Source of the DNA: Streptomyces atratus
Lineage (GTDB): Bacteria; Actinomycetota; Actinomycetes; Streptomycetales; Streptomycetaceae
Assembly: GCF_014648655.1 (NCBI RefSeq)
Contig: NZ_BMRN01000009.1
Coordinates: 62,001 to 126,000, forward strand
DNA: 64,000 nucleotides
Reading direction: 5' to 3'
In this document: positions 1 through 8,118 of the stretch, piece after piece
Layout: each line of letters begins with the position of its first letter
How positions within the stretch are numbered: the stretch's first letter is position 1
Position numbers and translations under genes: made by a program
Notes under the pieces: generated by a model
What the model was told of the DNA's origin: nothing
Database searches by the model: none
The model's input: only the letters and a program-made list of their open reading frames with translations

Positions 1-1134
1 CTCGCCGACGACCAGGTCACGCCGATTCTGTACAGCGGGACTTCGGGGGTGCTGCCAACCCTCCTTGACGCATGGCGGTACTTCGCAGACGACCGGTACG
101 CCGACGCGGCCCTGCGCGCTGCCCGCAGCGTCGCTGACGCGGTCGAAGACTGGGAGCCCAGCGGCCTCTACACGGGGGTGGCCGGAATGGCCGTCGCCCT
201 GCGGGGTGTGCACCGTGTGCTCGGCGACACCACGGCGGGGGCGTCCGCCGACCGTGCCCTGGATGTCCTGCGGTCCCGCTACGACGGCGCAGGGTGGAAC
301 GACTGCTTCGAACTGATCGTCGGCAACGCTGGCGTAGCGCTCGCCGCGCTGGAGTGCGGCGATCTCGACCTCGCCCAACTGGCCGTCGAACGCTACCCGC
401 ACACCGCCGAACCCACCGCTGCCGGCGTCCAGTGGGAGATCCGGGCCGGCGCGGTCCCCCGCATGCACCACATGTCGCACGGCACCCTCGGCATCGTCTA
501 CGCGCTCGCCGCCGTCGGCCGGGCTGCCGACCGCTCCGACCTTGTCGACCTCGCACTGGCCGGCGCCGCCGACGTCGTCTCCCGCAACGAAGCCGGTCCG
601 GACGGCTTCCTTGTCGCGCACTCCGACCCGCAACAGCAACACGAGAAGATCGAACGGCATAGCTACGGCTGGTGCCACGGCACGGCCGGCGACGCCCAGG
701 CGTTCCGCTTCCTGAGCCACATCCTGCCCGACGACCCCGCCTGGCCCGCCCTCGCCGACCGCTGCTGGCACACCGTGGTCAACTCCGGCATCCCACGACG
801 GATCCGCCCCGGCTTCTGGGACAACAACGGCCGCTGCTGCGGCACCGCCGGCGTCCTCGCCCTCGCCTGCGATCGCCAGGTCGAACGCGGCGACGGCCAG
901 GACTTCGCCGACGTCCTCGTCGCCGACCTCGCGGCCCGTGCGACGACCGATGCCAACGGCATCCGCTGGTCCAACTTCGAACACCGCGAAACGCCCAGTG
1001 ACCTCGCCCCCGCCACCGGCTGGGCGATGGGCAACGCGGGCATCATCCGTGAGCTCCTGCGCCACGCCCGCATCACCGCGAACCGGGACCCGCGGTATGC
1101 GGTCCCCTTCCCGGACCACCCGCCCACTGCCTGA
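1..1134 (+). CDS. LanC-like (lanthionine synthetase C) protein, 5'-truncated by window edge
   Basis: The frame is open from base 1, so the true start lies outside the window; 377 residues are visible. LanC-fold proteins are alpha/alpha barrels that bind one zinc and catalyse or resemble thioether cyclisation of lanthipeptides. Visible LanC signatures in order are an YSGTSG segment at the start, SHGTLG, YGWCHGTAG with Cys225, NGRCCGTAG with Cys279-Cys280, and a terminal GWAMGNAGI. The zinc ligands would be Cys225 plus the CC pair; this CCG form replaces the usual CHG. It may be a stand-alone LanC-like protein or the C-terminal domain of a larger LanM/LanL enzyme; the upstream sequence would decide. 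No precursor peptide gene is visible downstream. The family call is firm, the substrate unknown. Confidence 0.85.
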   Translation, partial: LADDQVTPILYSGTSGVLPTLLDAWRYFADDRYADAALRAARSVADAVEDWEPSGLYTGVAGMAVALRGVHRVLGDTTAGASADRALDVLRSRYDGAGWNDCFELIVGNAGVALAALECGDLDLAQLAVERYPHTAEPTAAGVQWEIRAGAVPRMHHMSHGTLGIVYALAAVGRAADRSDLVDLALAGAADVVSRNEAGPDGFLVAHSDPQQQHEKIERHSYGWCHGTAGDAQAFRFLSHILPDDPAWPALADRCWHTVVNSGIPRRIRPGFWDNNGRCCGTAGVLALACDRQVERGDGQDFADVLVADLAARATTDANGIRWSNFEHRETPSDLAPATGWAMGNAGIIRELLRHARITANRDPRYAVPFPDHPPTA

Positions 1135-1150
1135 GTGCCTGTTGCGGCTC

Positions 1151-1183
1151 CGTTCGCCGAACGGTCACCGTGACCGGCGAACG
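1151..1183 (+). terminator. Hairpin downstream of the LanC-like gene
   Basis: An 8-bp outer stem (CGTTCGCC with GGCGAACG) encloses a four-base bulge and an inner GGTCA/TGACC stem. It begins 17 bases after the LanC-like stop codon. There is no clear U tract, as is usual in Streptomyces. A terminator role is inferred from position. Confidence 0.5.
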
Positions 1184-1455
1184 CTCGCCCCCAAAAACCC
1201 GATATCGGGCAACCGTGAGTTGACCTGCTGCTTCGGTGTCCCGTCTCATGACACCTTGCCTCCGTCCCACCCGGCCTTGTTCGGTTCGCACGTCAGGGAC
1301 AACGTCACGTGAGACGGACTCAGGGATGGGCCTGGCGGGCGCCCGAGCTGCGACAACACGCTGCTTGATTCGTTCGCCATGCGATCACGTGAGTACGACC
1401 TCGACTTCCGCGACAGGGCCCGGCGAACACACGCCACGCCTGGGGTATCGGTCTG
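1184..1455. other. Non-coding stretch before the small membrane ORF
   Basis: No reading frame here has convincing protein character. The frame of the following membrane protein is open back to 1393 without ATG or GTG, and the residues just before 1456 (RHAWGIGL) fit the expected N-terminus of that protein. Confidence 0.4.
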
Positions 1456-1785
1456 TTGGCTGTGGCGGCGCTCCAGTGGACATGGTGTGCTCTGTTGCTG
1501 CTCACGCCGTACGAGGTCGATGAGGAGCCCGGCGACCGCTACCCCGAGAAGTGCGAGTCAAGGCTTTTGACCGAGCGCGGTACGGCCAACGACGGCCTGC
1601 AAAGGGGAGATTGGTGTCAGAACGAACGCGACTGGCCTGAGGCCCTGGCTGTGCTCGGGTTGGCCGTGCCCGTGTCGGTCGCTGGTGTGGCACTCTTCAC
1701 GAGCGGCAGTGTGAGCAGCCGGATGAGTGCCCACGCGGAGGCGATGCGCGAACTGGACAAGCTCGCCGACGCACGGCACGCGTAG
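1456..1785 (+). CDS. Small two-helix membrane protein, unknown function
   Basis: This 109-residue ORF has a hydrophobic N-terminal segment (about residues 3-18), a polar Cys- and acid-containing loop (about 20-60) and a second clear membrane helix (about 64-84), followed by a short charged tail. I believe similar small proteins with a PYEV...SERDWPE pattern are common in Streptomyces, but no function is known to me. The start is uncertain: TTG at 1456 is used because the frame has no ATG or GTG back to the stop at 1390. The in-frame codons upstream read like protein (HAWGIGL), so the natural start may have been lost to a frameshift; a GTG at 1388 lies in another frame. Confidence 0.5.
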   Translation: MAVAALQWTWCALLLLTPYEVDEEPGDRYPEKCESRLLTERGTANDGLQRGDWCQNERDWPEALAVLGLAVPVSVAGVALFTSGSVSSRMSAHAEAMRELDKLADARHA

Positions 1786-2543
1786 CCTGCACGGGTTGGC
1801 CTGCCAACACGCCATCCATATGGACAGGATTGGACCACCGTTCCAAGCTTGAACCAGAGCGCGTCAGTAAGAAGTCATCTCACTCGGCCAGTTGAGTGCG
1901 CTGTGGGCCGTGGGGACCGCTGAGCGGCCGGCGCCATCATGCCCGCCACGGCAGCCACCCGCCGTTCCCGCACGCCAGTTGGAGGGCCTGCGCCCGATCG
2001 CCGCCGCCGAACGGGGCGATCTGCCAGGCGGCCATGGCGACCAGGCTCACCGCGCCGGCCGCTGCGGCACCGGCAAGTATCCGGTAACAGAGGAGTCGGG
2101 ACTGCCGACGGGCAGGGAGTGGCTCGTCGGGGCCACGAATCCTGCGTGAGGCCCCCGGACCGGACACCGGGTTGGTGCCCGCTGCCCGGCGGAGCCCTCG
2201 TAGGGGAAGCTTCCCGGCGCCGCGACGGGCCTTCTGCCCTCTTGCGCCGTCGTGCGTTCCGCCTCGGTCAGTCCGCGTTCCCCGTCAGGCAGCACGAACA
2301 GGTCCTGTGCCGGCCCTGCCGGTCCTGCCGACCCACGCCTTCCCAGCCGACATTCCGACCTTTCACTTTCGTCTTCCCCAGCGCTGATTCGGGCGGCGCC
2401 TCGCACCCCCGCACCGTCGCAGACAGGTCTGACAACCCCCGCTCGACGGGCGCGACTTCCAAGGGGTCGGTGTGCGACGGGCCGAACCGCATCTCGTAGC
2501 CACGCCATACTGGGCGCGGCGGGAACAGAGAGGCGGAACGGTG
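1786..2543. other. Intergenic region with one weak minus-strand ORF
   Basis: About 750 bases without a convincing gene. The only candidate is the minus-strand ORF at 1937-2167, listed separately. The last 20 bases before the kinase carry a purine-rich ribosome site (AGAGGCGGAA). The arginine- and proline-rich translations in other frames look like spurious high-GC frames. Confidence 0.4.
1937..2167 (-). CDS. Doubtful small ORF with one membrane segment
   Basis: The 76-residue ORF starts at GTG 2167. It has a polar N-terminus, one plausible membrane helix (CYRILAGAAAAGAVSLVAM region) and a short glycine-rich tail. The helix reads more like real protein than the surrounding frames, so this may be a gene or gene fragment. 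I do not recognise the family and see no good ribosome site. Confidence 0.3.
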   Translation of the reverse strand: MSGPGASRRIRGPDEPLPARRQSRLLCYRILAGAAAAGAVSLVAMAAWQIAPFGGGDRAQALQLACGNGGWLPWRA

Positions 2544-3467
2544 ATGCAACAACACACGGAATACGACGTCCTGGTGGTCGGAGGCAGTGGAGTGGACACC
2601 ATTGTCCGCGTCGACGCACTGCCGGTCCCGCTCGCCGACTCGGTCCATGTCGGGCCGATCGAGGAGTGGCCCGGCCATACCGGCGGGAATGTGGCCCTCG
2701 GGACCCGGGCGCTCGGCCTGAAGGTCGCACTCCTCGACTGCATCGGCGACGACTGGACGGGTGCGCAGGTGCGTGAGCGAATGGCCGAGGGGGACGTGGA
2801 GTTCGCCCCGCTGATCTCGTCGGCGGGCACCCGCCGCGCGGTCAACCTGGTGGACGCGACCGGACGCCGGATGTCCTTCTACGATGCCCGCGACCCGGCC
2901 GGTCTGCGGATGCCCCGGGACTTCTATCTTCCCCGGCTGCGGCGCACCCGCCACGTCCACCTCTCCATCATGAATTTCGCGCGCTTCCTCTACGACGACA
3001 TCGAGGATCTCGGTGTCCCCGTCTCCACGGATCTGCACGACTGGGACGGACTGGCCGACCACCACCGGGAGTTCGCGCTCCGTTCCGACCTCGTCTTCCT
3101 CAGCGCGGCGGGCGCGGGCCAGGACGCCACCGCCCTGATGCGGGAGATCCTCCGCGAGGGCCGCGCGGACACCGTCGTCGTCACGGCCGGCGCAGACGGC
3201 TCCTACGTTCTCACCCGGAACGGCGGCTCGGTCCCGCACCACATTCCGGCGACCGTTCCGCCCGGACCGGTGGTGGATTCCAACGGCGCGGGTGACGCCT
3301 TCGTCTGCGGCTTCCTCTACGGGAGACTCGTGGGCCGGGACGCCCTGGAATGCGCCCGCCTGGGCGCGGTGGCGGGCGCCCATGCCTGCACGGCTCCGGG
3401 TTCCACCGCCCTCATTGCCCAGGAGGCCCTTCTGGCGTCGGATCAGGTCCGGAGCAGGAGTCAGTAG
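2544..3467 (+). CDS. PfkB/ribokinase-family carbohydrate kinase
   Basis: A 307-residue cytosolic kinase expected to phosphorylate a sugar or nucleoside with ATP. The N-terminal Rossmann strand is followed by the substrate-binding GHTGGN motif (GGN at residues 47-49). The C-terminal PfkB signature reads DSNGAGDAF at residues 245-253, with the catalytic base Asp251. Length is normal for the family. ATG 2544 is chosen over the adjacent GTG 2541 for its spacing from AGAGGCGGAA. The gene stands alone and ends in a strong hairpin, so context does not reveal the substrate. Confidence 0.9.
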   Translation: MQQHTEYDVLVVGGSGVDTIVRVDALPVPLADSVHVGPIEEWPGHTGGNVALGTRALGLKVALLDCIGDDWTGAQVRERMAEGDVEFAPLISSAGTRRAVNLVDATGRRMSFYDARDPAGLRMPRDFYLPRLRRTRHVHLSIMNFARFLYDDIEDLGVPVSTDLHDWDGLADHHREFALRSDLVFLSAAGAGQDATALMREILREGRADTVVVTAGADGSYVLTRNGGSVPHHIPATVPPGPVVDSNGAGDAFVCGFLYGRLVGRDALECARLGAVAGAHACTAPGSTALIAQEALLASDQVRSRSQ

Positions 3468-3486
3468 ACCTCCGGGCGGCCCCGGA

Positions 3487-3523
3487 CGCCGCGGGCAGCG
3501 ACCACCTCACGTTGCCCGCGGCG
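3487..3523 (+). terminator. Strong hairpin after the PfkB kinase
   Basis: An 11-bp perfect stem (CGCCGCGGGCA with TGCCCGCGGCG) extends by three more pairs, one of them G-U, to 14 bp with a 9-base loop. It starts 19 bases after the kinase stop codon. Confidence 0.65.
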
Positions 3524-4183
3524 GCAGCAACCGAAACGATGAAGCGGAACGCCCGGGCTCGGAGCGCCCGGCGCGGCCCGGCTGACGTCCGCCGACGGCG
3601 CGATGACGGTGGCTCACGACTCGGCCACCACGATGTACAACGTCATCGCCGCGAGGAAAGGGCCGCTCGCGAGGTGGCGCAGCCAGCTTCGTGCGCCTTC
3701 CTCGGTGACGGCAGTCGGACCTGGCTTCAGCGGTCGGCACACAAGCGAGACCGTGCGGCGGTCAAGCTGGCGCTGCGCACCGACAGTGAGCCGCCTCGCC
3801 CCCAGCGCCGCCGCATCGACCGCGACGCGCACCGGGTGGCCGGTGTCTGAATGGGGCGCCACCAGAAGTGACGCTCAACTCAAGCCATGGCGGCCTTTGT
3901 TCAACCTGTAAGGGCAGGGTGTGCCGCCGAGGTGCTCGTCATGGATACCCGGGAGGCACAGGCGGGCTGTGGTCGCGGTTGAGCTGGGCCATGAGCTCGC
4001 GGTTGGCGGCGCGGGCGGCAGCGGGCGCAGGGTGCCGGCCAGGTCGGGGAAGCGGCCGTCGCGGCAGGCCTGGGCCGTCTGAGCCGGGGCCCGACGTCCC
4101 GGCCGGGGCCTTGTCCAGGGGCCTGACCACTCCCAGCAGAGGCTGCAAGCCGATGTCGGGGGCGGTGGCTAGGGTGCAGTGCC
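3524..4183. other. 660-base stretch without a supported gene
   Basis: Several long but arginine/proline-rich frames cross this region on both strands. None has a recognisable domain, a good start or neighbour-like codon use. A minus-strand frame ending near 3614 has a short hydrophobic tail (LAAMTLYIVV) that could be a gene remnant, but this is weak. Confidence 0.4.
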
Positions 4184-5539
4184 ATGGACGCTGCTGATCT
4201 CGACCACCAGGCCCGGACTTTGTCCGGCTGCATACCTCCGCTTCTCGTCTCCCGGCTTCTTGAGTTCGGCTATGGGGAGGAGGTGGAGTGCCAGGCCGGC
4301 CGTGGGGAATGGTTCTGCGCGCGTGAGTGGACACGGCTGCTCGGTGACCAAGGGCGGCAGGCAGAGGCGTTGGAGGTGCTCGCTCCGTATGTCGCCACAG
4401 GCTGGTGGCCGGCCGCCCGGGCCCAGGCGGAACTACTGGAGAGCTGGGGGCGGGCAGAGGAGGCGATCGCGCTGGCCCGGCCGTACGCAGAGGCCGGAGG
4501 GCCGGCGCTGGAGTTCTTCGCGCGTCTGCTGGACCGGCACGGATGCAAGGACGAGGCGGTCGTGTTGCTGAGCGCCGGAATTGAGGACTGGCTCCTTGCC
4601 ACCGCTCTGGTCGACATTGCCGAGGGGACGGGCCGGGACGAGGACATCGCCGCGCTGCTGGCCGCCCGGATCCCCGCCCAGCACCGGTGCGACAGCCCGT
4701 GGTGCTGCCGTGGACTCGACCCCGACACGGCAATCGGGCTGCTTGCCGTGATCCGTGAACGCCAGGGCCGCGTCGACGAAGCGATCGCCCTGCTGCACAC
4801 CCGGCACGTCACCTCCGTCAACAACCACGACCAGCTGGCCGACCTGCTCGCGAGGCATGACCGGATCGTCGAACTGCGCGCGTACGCGGCATCCGAACAC
4901 CACGGGCACGCCGCGCAGCGCCTCGCCGAGGTGCTGGAGGAGCGCGGTGACGTGGAAGGCGCGATCGCCGCGTACCGGCAGCCGGACGACTCACCGGCCC
5001 AGCAGTGCCACGACGCGGTGCAACTGGCGCAGCTCCTGGCCCGGCATGGCCGGGGCGACGAGGCGATCGAGGTGATGCGCAGGCTCGCGGACTCACCCGG
5101 CGGCGCGGAGGACTGGATCGTCGACATGCTGTGCACCCTGTACTCCGACCAAGGCCGCGCCCAGGACGGCCTGGCCTGTCTCGACGCCCTCAAGGTGCGC
5201 CGCGACGGCGAGGAGGAGTGGGACTTCCTCAGGATGCGGCTTCGACTCATGGCCGACTGCGGCCTGCTCGATGAAGCAATCGAGCAGGCGCGGGCGCATC
5301 CCGAGGGCGACACATGGTACGCGGCCTGGACCATCTCCGACCTGCTCGCCGAGACCGGACGGACCGAGGAGGCCGTCGCAGTCCTCGAACCGCACGCCCC
5401 CGCCAACAGCGGTTCTCTGGCCGGCCACCTCATCGGCCTCGGCCGAGTCAAGGACGCTGTGGCCCTCCTTCAGCAGCGCAAATCCGAGCCGGGCACACCC
5501 GTCTGGACGGGGACATTCTCCACCGAACCCCCGTTCTGA
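4184..5539 (+). CDS. TPR-like helical-repeat protein
   Basis: A 451-residue soluble protein built almost wholly of degenerate helix-turn-helix repeats of about 34-45 residues. Recurrent patterns are GRAEEAI, GRVDEAI, GDVEGAI, GRGDEAI, GRAQDGL, GLLDEAI and GRTEEAV, typical of tetratricopeptide or related repeats. Such proteins usually act as protein-binding scaffolds. There is no signal peptide, membrane helix or catalytic domain. ATG 4184 follows a weak AGGG purine tract. The gene is monocistronic, so the partner is unknown. Confidence 0.75.
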   Translation: MDAADLDHQARTLSGCIPPLLVSRLLEFGYGEEVECQAGRGEWFCAREWTRLLGDQGRQAEALEVLAPYVATGWWPAARAQAELLESWGRAEEAIALARPYAEAGGPALEFFARLLDRHGCKDEAVVLLSAGIEDWLLATALVDIAEGTGRDEDIAALLAARIPAQHRCDSPWCCRGLDPDTAIGLLAVIRERQGRVDEAIALLHTRHVTSVNNHDQLADLLARHDRIVELRAYAASEHHGHAAQRLAEVLEERGDVEGAIAAYRQPDDSPAQQCHDAVQLAQLLARHGRGDEAIEVMRRLADSPGGAEDWIVDMLCTLYSDQGRAQDGLACLDALKVRRDGEEEWDFLRMRLRLMADCGLLDEAIEQARAHPEGDTWYAAWTISDLLAETGRTEEAVAVLEPHAPANSGSLAGHLIGLGRVKDAVALLQQRKSEPGTPVWTGTFSTEPPF

Positions 5540-5636
5540 CGCCGCCCTCTCCGGGCCACACCAGCCCGTTGGGAACAACGGCCAGACTCCGCTGAGACCG
5601 GAAAGCGGCAGCCTGCCTGCACGCAGGCCGGTCGGA

Positions 5637-5660
5637 CGCGGCCCCCCTGCGGTGGCCGCG
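5637..5660. terminator. Hairpin between convergent genes
   Basis: A 7-bp perfect stem (CGCGGCC with GGCCGCG) and a 10-base loop lie between the convergent ends of the TPR-like gene and the glycosidase. A smaller GCCTGC/GCAGGC stem precedes it. It may terminate both genes. Confidence 0.35.
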
Positions 5661-5695
5661 CCCGAGCGCGAATGTCTGCACCCCGCCCCGGTCAA

Positions 5696-7927
5696 TCAGT
5701 CACCGGCAGCCGGAACGACAGGTGCCGGAAGTGCTGCGCGTACAGTTTCGGCCAGCGCCACCGGGTCGCCCGTGGGCTTCGCCGGGTAGCTCTTGAGCTC
5801 CAGGTTCCAGGCGTTGTCCCGCTCGAACCAGTCGATCGCTGCGGGCGGCTGCCCAGTGACCAGGGCCGTGTCGAGGGAGTCGAGGTAGAGCGTCCAGCGC
5901 TTGGCATAGAAGTCGGAGACCAGGCCCGACCATTCGCGGTTCGCGTAGTCGCGCAGCCCGCCGGACTCGCTGCCGGACCGATGGCCCCAGGTGGTGAGGA
6001 CCGAGCGGGCGTCGAATTCCGCGGCGGCCCGCTCGGCATCGGTGCTGCCCCAGGACTTGGCGTCCTTGAGCCAGGGCCCCAGCATGAACCGCCGGTCGGT
6101 GGCCAGCAGCCGGTCGAGCAGGGCAAGGTCCTGCTTCCACTCCGTGGTCCGCTGCCGGTAGAGGGCGAGGTCCTTCCCCTCGTACGCGGACTTGATCTGC
6201 GGCAGCAGCGTACGGCTGCGGTTGGCCAGGGCCTGTCGGGCCACATCCACCACATCGAAGCGGTACGCATCCGACTTCCGAAGATCGGGGGCGACTCGGA
6301 GCAGCTCCGTGAGCGCCTGCTGCACCGTCGTCGCGTCGTACCGCATGGACGACGGGCTCCAGCTGGCCGCCGTGCCGACGGTCAGCCCGGGGCGTGCGGT
6401 GAAGAGGCTGTCCTGGGACTCGCTCCAAGTGCCGGACGGAGTGCTGTAGGGGCCGGTCCGCAGTAGTTCCCAGGCCCTGGCGGCATGCGGGTCGGCGCCG
6501 CCGTAACGGCGTTCGGCATAGTCGGCGAACCAGGCCGCGTGGTCCAACGGGGCGGTGCTCCAGGCGAGTTCGGTGAAGAGTTCGTACGCGACGGGGTTGC
6601 CGCCGGTACCTTCCGGCAGGTACGCGATTCCCTGGAGCGTACTGTTCGGCTTCGTACGCCACTCGTTGAACCGGGCTGTCCAGACAGCGGTGTTGGCCCC
6701 GATCGTGGTGTGGCCGCCGAAGTTGGGGATGGTCCCGAAGGCATAGGGTGCGCCGTGCCAGGCGGCCTCGCGGTCCAGGCCGTTGTAGCGGTCTGCGAGT
6801 CCGTCGACGATGAAGAGCTTGCTCTTGTCGACCGCGTCGATGAGCTGCGTGGAGGGGTTGTTCTGCCAGCCGAGCAGGACCCAGGTGGCACCCGGGTGCG
6901 CGGTCTGCAGGGCGTTCATGACGGCCTTGGCCGCGTCAGCGATGGGCACGTTGCCCGGCCTGCCGCCTTCGTGCAGCAGATCCATCTTGTACATGGCGGA
7001 GTCGCCGAACAGCTTGCGCTGGTGACGGTAGAAGGCCTCGGCGACCTTAGGGAACATCTCGCTGCGCGGGTCCAGCCAGTCCGGCCGTTCGAAACCGACC
7101 CAGCCGCCCTGCGGGACCACGGGGCCGGTGGGGTTGCGGTCCGTGAACCCGGGCGGGACCGTGCCGTAATAGCCGGGCAGGACCGGCGTCATGCCGAGTC
7201 GGCGCAGCCGGTCGGCGATCCTGCGGCCGAGTGCGGCCCGCTGATCCAGCAGCTTCTCGGTGACCGGGCCGCCGAACCCGGACATGTTCTGCATCAGCCA
7301 CCACGGCTGGTGGGCCGGTCCCGGAATCCAGGACGTGAGCTCCTTCTTCGCGTACCCGAACTCCTGGAAGGTGTCGTAGTACACGGCATCCGCGCCCATC
7401 TGCACGAACACCTCGTTGACGCCGTGCAGTGCGAGGACATCGATCTGCTTCTCGTACGAGGCCCAGTTCCGGTACGCACCGGAGTAGCCGTCGTCCGTGT
7501 CGTTGAGGGCGAACCGGTGCGGCACCGAGGCGTCCTGGCGGACCGTGCCGGAAGGTGCCGGGAGCTTTTTCGGAAGCTTCGACGTGCTGTCACCGGGCCA
7601 GCCGATGTCCACCTCGGCCGTGTACTTGAGGTACCGGTTGACGCCGCTGAGGAGCACGGCGGGGCTGGTGCCCTGGATGCGCACATGACCCGTGGTCCCG
7701 GAGACGGTGAAGTAGTCACCGGATGCGGGTCGGCTCACCGGTACGAGGTCGAACTGCCCGGCGTGCCGGGGGAGGAGGCGGCGCAGTGCTGCCTCGGCCG
7801 GCCCGGGGGCGAAGGCGGGCCTGTCGCTGGGGGCGGCTTCTGCGGGAGCGGCAGGAGTGCTCAGCACCGCGGCCGGCACAGCGAGGGCGGCCGTGCAGGC
7901 GACGATCCAGGATCTGAGGCTTCTCAA
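5696..7927 (-). CDS. Secreted alpha-N-acetylglucosaminidase (GH89)
   Basis: This 743-residue enzyme matches the NAGLU/GH89 family, which removes terminal alpha-linked GlcNAc from glycans. An N-terminal signal peptide (about residues 1-33, ending near APAEA) predicts secretion. GH89 landmarks include HRFALNDTDDGYSGAYRNW, the YYDTFQEFG region, WLMQNMSGFGGP, MDLLHEGGRPGN, and EGTGGNPVAYEL followed by TELAW. The last two contain glutamates in the expected catalytic regions. TTG 7927 is chosen because it immediately precedes RSLRSW and the signal peptide and follows a GACGAGG ribosome site. It is divergent from a ROK regulator across a region with an operator-like repeat, suggesting induction by an amino sugar. 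Confidence 0.9.
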   Translation of the reverse strand: MRSLRSWIVACTAALAVPAAVLSTPAAPAEAAPSDRPAFAPGPAEAALRRLLPRHAGQFDLVPVSRPASGDYFTVSGTTGHVRIQGTSPAVLLSGVNRYLKYTAEVDIGWPGDSTSKLPKKLPAPSGTVRQDASVPHRFALNDTDDGYSGAYRNWASYEKQIDVLALHGVNEVFVQMGADAVYYDTFQEFGYAKKELTSWIPGPAHQPWWLMQNMSGFGGPVTEKLLDQRAALGRRIADRLRRLGMTPVLPGYYGTVPPGFTDRNPTGPVVPQGGWVGFERPDWLDPRSEMFPKVAEAFYRHQRKLFGDSAMYKMDLLHEGGRPGNVPIADAAKAVMNALQTAHPGATWVLLGWQNNPSTQLIDAVDKSKLFIVDGLADRYNGLDREAAWHGAPYAFGTIPNFGGHTTIGANTAVWTARFNEWRTKPNSTLQGIAYLPEGTGGNPVAYELFTELAWSTAPLDHAAWFADYAERRYGGADPHAARAWELLRTGPYSTPSGTWSESQDSLFTARPGLTVGTAASWSPSSMRYDATTVQQALTELLRVAPDLRKSDAYRFDVVDVARQALANRSRTLLPQIKSAYEGKDLALYRQRTTEWKQDLALLDRLLATDRRFMLGPWLKDAKSWGSTDAERAAAEFDARSVLTTWGHRSGSESGGLRDYANREWSGLVSDFYAKRWTLYLDSLDTALVTGQPPAAIDWFERDNAWNLELKSYPAKPTGDPVALAETVRAALPAPVVPAAGD

Positions 7928-7994
7928 GGTTTGACCTCGTCCGGGGTAGGGATGCGGGGGCTTGCCGAGGACATGGTGCGGACAGACATCAGAT

Positions 7995-8018
7995 TTACTA
8001 ACGGAGCATTCGTTAATA
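7995..8018. promoter_or_regulatory. Candidate ROK operator between glycosidase and regulator
   Basis: In the 191-base divergent intergenic region an A/T-rich inverted repeat reads TTTACTAACG...CGTTAATA, with perfect arms TAACG (7999-8003) and CGTTA (8011-8015) seven bases apart. TTTACTAAC resembles half-sites bound by actinobacterial ROK repressors. Its position suits control of both genes. Confidence 0.55.
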
Positions 8019-8118
8019 TGGGTGGGTGTGCCGCGGCCGTCAAGAGGGCCGACAGCCCGGGTTCTCGAAGCGCTGGGTACAGTGCCGACAGCACGGTCGG
8101 GCAAGGGAGTTGAAGCAC

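Noticed and set aside
2268..3383. 371-residue minus-strand ORF opposite the PfkB kinase
   Set aside because: Antisense to a kinase with intact motifs; composition is typical of shadow frames.
3939..4733. 264-residue minus-strand ORF
   Set aside because: Mostly antisense to the TPR-like gene, Arg/Pro-rich and without a domain or ribosome site.
6485..8113. 542-residue plus-strand ORF opposite the GH89 gene
   Set aside because: Antisense shadow of a clear glycosidase; no recognised domain.
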